Source: an uncultured Lentisphaerota bacterium (lineage in GTDB: Bacteria > Verrucomicrobiota > Kiritimatiellia > CAIQIC01). From it: DNA of 64,000 bases. The translations under genes were made by a program, and so were the position numbers. The stretch covers positions 1 to 64,000 of the forward strand of contig CAISWQ010000018.1 in NCBI GenBank assembly GCA_903889245.1, given 5' to 3'. Under the pieces are notes generated by a model, which saw only the letters and a list, made by a program, of their open reading frames with translations, ran no database searches and was not told the DNA's origin. This document shows positions 60,751 to 64,000 of the stretch, in pieces (the first letter of the stretch is position 1; each line of letters starts with the position of its first letter).

Positions 60751-61902
60751 ATGAAAACCACATTATCAGCAGCAACCGCCCGACGCGGTTCGGCCATGTT
60801 CACCACCCTGATCATCATGGGTGTCTTGGGCCTCGTCACATCAAGCATGGTTTACATGGCGGTACAGCAACCTTTCAACGTGCGTCGGACGCGCGATCAA
60901 TTGCGGGCCCAAGCCATTGCCGAGGCCGGCGCCAATATTGCCTATGTCATGCTCTCGACCAATTTCGGGCTCAAGGACACGCCTGCCGCCTTCCCACTGA
61001 CCAGCTATCGCAATGGCACCTACGATGTCACCGTGTCCTCGATGAGTTCAACCTCGGCGGTCATCAGTTCCACGGGCCAGTATAATCTGGCTGCCGCCAC
61101 CGTGGCCATGGACGTGATCAACTACACAACCAATCTGCCATCCAGTCAGCCGCCGCCCTCCGGGGCCTATTCCAATCTGATCACCACTGGTGGTTCGATT
61201 TCCTGGAGTGGCACCGTGGACATCAATGGCGGCGGTAAAATTCACGCCAATCAATCCATCTCCTTGTCCGGCAATGTGGAGGTGGATGCGAACGTCCATT
61301 CTTCGCAACAAATTACCTTGAGTGGCAGTGTGGATATCAACGGGAACACCTGTGCTCCGAGTTACAGCATCAGTGGCAGCAGTGCCGTCAACGGGACGCG
61401 CACTACCGGGGCGGTGCCCAACGAGACGATCCCCACCATCAATCTGACACCGTATCTCAACTGGGCCCAGAGCCATGGGGAGTATTACAGCAGTTCGGTC
61501 TCTCTCAACCACGACTATGCCCCCAATGGCGGCATCATGTACGTCAATGGCAGCATCAGCATCAGTGGAAACTGCACGTTGACGGGTTGTTTCATTGCCA
61601 CGGGCAGCATCTCCATCTCCGGTAGCGGCCAGCAGGTGCAGGTGGGTTATTATCCGGCTTTCATCTCGCAAAACAGCAGCATCAGCATCAGTGGCAGCAA
61701 GACCTTGCAGGGGTTGCTCTATACCCGTGTGGGCAGCATCTCCTACAGTGGCGGCGGTGTGTTGAACGGCGCCATCATCGCCGGTGGGGCTCTGAGTATG
61801 TCGGGCAATGTGGGGGTTTTCCAGTACAACAATCCCACCCCGGTGCCCCCCGGCAGCGGCAGTTCGCTTAGCAGCGTGGGGATCAGTGGCTGGCGGCAGT
61901 GA
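60751..61902 (+). CDS. PilX-like minor pilin with Ser-Ile-Ser-Gly beta-solenoid
   Basis: This 383-residue protein was started at 60751 because GAGGTG at 60741-60746 lies at normal spacing; an upstream ATG at 60736 is also open. The N-terminus RRGSAMFTTLIIMGVLGLVT matches PilX-type membrane starts (no classical GFTL). AQAIAEAGANIAYVML follows. From about residue 145 the protein repeats SISWSGT, SISLSGN, QITLSGS, SISISGN, SISISGS and SISYSGG, suggesting a beta-solenoid like that of bactofilin-type polymers. It probably sits in the pilus or as a surface structure. Confidence 0.8.
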   Translation: MKTTLSAATARRGSAMFTTLIIMGVLGLVTSSMVYMAVQQPFNVRRTRDQLRAQAIAEAGANIAYVMLSTNFGLKDTPAAFPLTSYRNGTYDVTVSSMSSTSAVISSTGQYNLAAATVAMDVINYTTNLPSSQPPPSGAYSNLITTGGSISWSGTVDINGGGKIHANQSISLSGNVEVDANVHSSQQITLSGSVDINGNTCAPSYSISGSSAVNGTRTTGAVPNETIPTINLTPYLNWAQSHGEYYSSSVSLNHDYAPNGGIMYVNGSISISGNCTLTGCFIATGSISISGSGQQVQVGYYPAFISQNSSISISGSKTLQGLLYTRVGSISYSGGGVLNGAIIAGGALSMSGNVGVFQYNNPTPVPPGSGSSLSSVGISGWRQ

Positions 61903-61913
61903 GCGGGACGCCT

Positions 61914-61961
61914 CTTTCCAAACCTTGGGAAACGATGGGAATTTTTTTCCAATCCCCGGAA
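61914..61961. repeat. Palindrome cluster, 2 copies
   Basis: Centres lie at 61923 and 61954, 31 bp apart, with degenerate second arms (CCAATCCCCGG). The cluster lies between convergent genes inside the pilus locus. Confidence 0.85.
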
Positions 61962-61991
61962 CACGTGAGCGCGAGGCCCTGTGGTGCCGCC

Positions 61992-62228
61992 TCACTTGGC
62001 GTCGCGTCGCTGGGTCCAGGACGTGTCCACTTCATCGCATTGCACTTTCTTGCCCCAAGTCTTCAGGAAGGTGACGACCTCAACGTCGCCGGTCAGGGTG
62101 GACATGTGGCGTTTGAGCAGTCGCACGAAGTGCTCCTGCCGCCGCCGTTGCGCGCTGATCTTCAGTTTGAGATGGATCACCCACGCCAGCAAAAGGCCGG
62201 CGGCAATACACAGCATCAACGTCGTCAT
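61992..62228 (-). CDS. Small membrane-anchored hypothetical protein
   Basis: This 78-residue protein has the N-terminus MTTLMLCIAAGLLLAWVIHL, a single membrane segment, followed by a basic amphipathic helix (KLKISAQRRRQEHFVRLLKR). It is encoded opposite to the pilus genes, between the PilX-like and pilM genes. It is not recognised, and a non-coding explanation remains possible. Neighbouring palindrome copies suggest a transcription unit border. Confidence 0.5.
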   Translation of the reverse strand: MTTLMLCIAAGLLLAWVIHLKLKISAQRRRQEHFVRLLKRHMSTLTGDVEVVTFLKTWGKKVQCDEVDTSWTQRRDAK

Positions 62229-62383
62229 ATTGAACCCTGCGGCATTGTGGGCGCGCCGACCGTCTTGTCAATGGTCTTGTGCTGTCGCCAAGACTGGCCG
62301 GCCGGAAAAAGCGTGACATCCTGCAGGGCGCATGGAATAAGAAGCACGGTTTTGCATGGCCTCACGAGGGTGGCGCGGTCGTC

Positions 62384-63388
62384 ATGAACTTGTTCAAACA
62401 GAGTGCGGCAGCCAGGCGGCGGGTCCCCAACGAGGTGCTCGGTGTGGACTTGGGCGCGGCCGGCGTCAAGGTGGTCCGGTTGCGCAAGGGCAAGGAACAC
62501 ATTGCCGTGGTGGCCGCCGACTTGCTGCCCCCCTTGGACACCACAGCCGGGCAATGGGTATTGCCGCCCAAGTTGATCACCAACTATGCCGCGGTGGCGT
62601 TGTCTGGTCCGCAACACGTGGTGCGGCTGGTTACCGTTCCTGGGGTCGGCGAATCCGAGGCCGCCTTGGCGGCCAAATTGCAGGACATGGTCAAGGTCGA
62701 AAGTGCGCAACGGTTTGCATTCCGGGTCTTGCGCGCGGTGCCGGGCAAGCGCGAGACGATGGTGTTGACCGTGGCCATGCCGGAAACCGAGGTGAAGCGG
62801 GTTCTGGAGGTGTTGCCGCATGGCCCGCCAGCGGCGCTCTCGGTCGAGTATGCGGGCCTGGCGGCGTTGACGGCCTTCTTCCAAGGCCCGGGTAGCGACC
62901 TCTATGAGGAAGCGGTGTGCTTCATCGAGACCGGTGCGACCTCAACCTTTGTGGCTTTTCTCAATAAGAACGTGCCGGTGTTGATCCGTACCATGGAACT
63001 GGGCGGGGAGAAACTGGTGTCCAATTTACAGGCCCAATGGGGTCTGGACCGCGAAACGGCGCTGGGCACGCTGGGACAAGGGGCGACTATTGACATCTCG
63101 CAACCCCTCCATGAACTGGCCGCCCCGTTTCTGCGCCAATTGAGCATCTCGCGCGACTTTGTGGAACGACAGGAAGGTTGTCGTATCAGTCGGGTCTTCC
63201 TGTCAGGCGGCTTGAGTCAGGTCAAGCAGTGGGGGCAGGCCATTCAGGACAGTATGGGTGTGCAGGCGCTGGCATGGGATCCCTTCGAGGCCCTGCAGAT
63301 CCCCGAACTACCCGAAACGGTCATGGGACAGAGTGGCAGATTCGCCTCCGCCATCGGGGCGGCCTTGGCCATTTTTGAGGAAGCATGA
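62384..63388 (+). CDS. pilM: Type IV pilus assembly ATPase-like protein PilM
   Basis: This 334-residue actin/FtsA-like protein docks to PilN at the inner membrane. NEVLGVDLGAAGVKVVRLRK (about residues 16-35) is the phosphate-1-like motif. IETGATSTFVAFLNKNVPVL (about 195-214) and VFLSGGLSQVKQW (about 280-292) are the adenosine/connect motifs of the family. The start at 62384 gives MNLFKQSAAARRRVPNEVLG. Its stop overlaps the next gene by 4 bp, in the standard pilM-pilN order. Confidence 0.9.
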   Translation: MNLFKQSAAARRRVPNEVLGVDLGAAGVKVVRLRKGKEHIAVVAADLLPPLDTTAGQWVLPPKLITNYAAVALSGPQHVVRLVTVPGVGESEAALAAKLQDMVKVESAQRFAFRVLRAVPGKRETMVLTVAMPETEVKRVLEVLPHGPPAALSVEYAGLAALTAFFQGPGSDLYEEAVCFIETGATSTFVAFLNKNVPVLIRTMELGGEKLVSNLQAQWGLDRETALGTLGQGATIDISQPLHELAAPFLRQLSISRDFVERQEGCRISRVFLSGGLSQVKQWGQAIQDSMGVQALAWDPFEALQIPELPETVMGQSGRFASAIGAALAIFEEA

Positions 63389-64000
63389 ACGTCCACGTCA
63401 ACCTTTTGCATGATGACGAACGGCGCTATCAGGGGTTGGTCAGCCGCAAGTTCATCATGCTGGCTTCCGTTGGTACTGTGGCAGGTGTGTTGGGTGTGTT
63501 GGGCAGTCTGGCCGGTTACAGTTTCTTTGGCGAGCGGCAGGAGTGGCAAACCTTGCAGGCGCAGTGGCAGCAGACCGAACCGCGCTACAAGAATTATTTA
63601 TCACAGCAACAAGGGCAGGGGCGCATCAAGGCGGTGGTCGGCGAACTCAATGGGTGGAACCGCGGCCGCCTGACCTTGAGTGCCTTCCTGCTGGAAGTCC
63701 AGCGGTTGGTTGCCCCCCATCCGCTCCAACTGACCCGTGTTTCCATCATGGGCGAAAGCACGTTTGTTCAGCCGCCGACACCCAGGGTGTCGCCTGCGGC
63801 CGCGACCAATGCCCCGCCGGCCAAACCGCCGCCGCCCATCCCGGCGCGGCTCTGGCGTGTGAGCATCATGGGCCGCGTCTATGGTCCGCAAGGGCACAGT
63901 GCGGTCGTTGCCCTGACTACACAACTCCAGCATACGCCCGGTCTCGCAGAAGTGTGGGACTCGGTGCGCCTGCAGAATCTTACGCGCGCGACCGGCAGTG
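63385..64000 (+). CDS. PilN-like inner-membrane protein, 3' truncated by window edge
   Basis: This open frame of at least 205 residues starts MNVHVNLLHDDERRYQGLVS, with the VNLL pattern of PilN N-termini that bind PilM. A membrane helix lies at about residues 25-50 and a coiled region follows (ERQEWQTLQAQWQQTEPRYK). A fimbrial-assembly-like periplasmic domain comes next, with a proline/alanine linker near residue 135. It overlaps pilM by 4 bp. The C-terminus lies outside the window. Confidence 0.85.
   Translation, partial: MNVHVNLLHDDERRYQGLVSRKFIMLASVGTVAGVLGVLGSLAGYSFFGERQEWQTLQAQWQQTEPRYKNYLSQQQGQGRIKAVVGELNGWNRGRLTLSAFLLEVQRLVAPHPLQLTRVSIMGESTFVQPPTPRVSPAAATNAPPAKPPPPIPARLWRVSIMGRVYGPQGHSAVVALTTQLQHTPGLAEVWDSVRLQNLTRATGS

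Noticed and set aside
3493-61961. Palindrome clusters as CRISPR arrays
   Set aside because: Gaps between copies are only about 12 bp, copies number four at most per cluster, and no cas genes are present.
3493-61961. Palindrome copies as ordinary Rho-independent terminators
   Set aside because: The stem is followed by an A-run rather than a T-run, the centre leaves almost no loop, and copies also lie in divergent gaps and inside an operon.

Overview
The window is a GC-rich bacterial chromosome segment. Gene order, repeat content and carbohydrate-active genes suggest a member of the PVC superphylum (Verrucomicrobiota, Kiritimatiellota or Lentisphaerota); this is inference, because no rRNA is present. 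Most of it is ordinary coding DNA read on both strands, with two tRNA genes (Gly-GCC and His-GTG) and the 3' end of an IS3-family insertion sequence at the left edge.

Layout. 1-110: IS3 right end. 111-591: hairpin-rich non-coding DNA. 592-3491: a membrane protein and two glycosyltransferases. 3801-5153 (minus): a Tat-exported Gfo/Idh/MocA protein. 5293-13483: the lipid/ribosome supercluster rsmD-coaD-DUF177-rpmF-plsX-fabH-fabD-fabG-acpP-fabF, interrupted between fabH and fabD by a two-gene zeta-type toxin-antitoxin candidate. 13589-17732: a DHH phosphoesterase, a sugar isomerase-like protein, a HAD phosphatase and an MFS transporter. 17741-26853 (minus): tsaB, tsaE, ribF-truB-rbfA-infB-nusA and a DinG-type helicase. 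26980-30899: hypothetical and secreted proteins. 31184-40305: a polysaccharide-use region (GH78 rhamnosidase, esterase-like protein, ThuA protein, amidohydrolase, rhodanese lipoprotein, lactonase, GH140 apiosidase-like). 40450-47231: cydAB, an Ntn-hydrolase, then cydDC. 47653-50449: aspA, a release-factor-like GGQ protein, tRNA-His and nth. 50446-52885: a restriction-modification pair of lower GC. 52990-57983: a membrane glycosyltransferase-like protein, pnp and rpsO. 58284-64000: a type IV pilus locus (PilV-, PilW- and PilX-like minor pilins, PilM, and PilN running off the edge).

The most striking feature is not a gene. At least 33 copies of a palindrome of form TTTTCCAAG-S-CTTGGAAAA lie in 15 intergenic clusters and in none of the called genes. 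Within clusters the centre-to-centre distance is always 31 or 32 bp (18 of 18 measured, mean about 31.4), which is three turns of B-DNA. Next to one cluster sits a second array: nine GGGGAC(A/G)TCC-type sites at exactly 21 bp spacing, which is two turns. Helical phasing of two unrelated motifs suggests cooperative protein binding, and this is the best candidate here for an undescribed system. Several other repeat families (GATTACG-like, GAACATC-like, AACTCC-like, and long perfect palindromes) also occupy gaps, and in a few places they run into coding sequence (cydD, the tsaE tail, perhaps rsmD).
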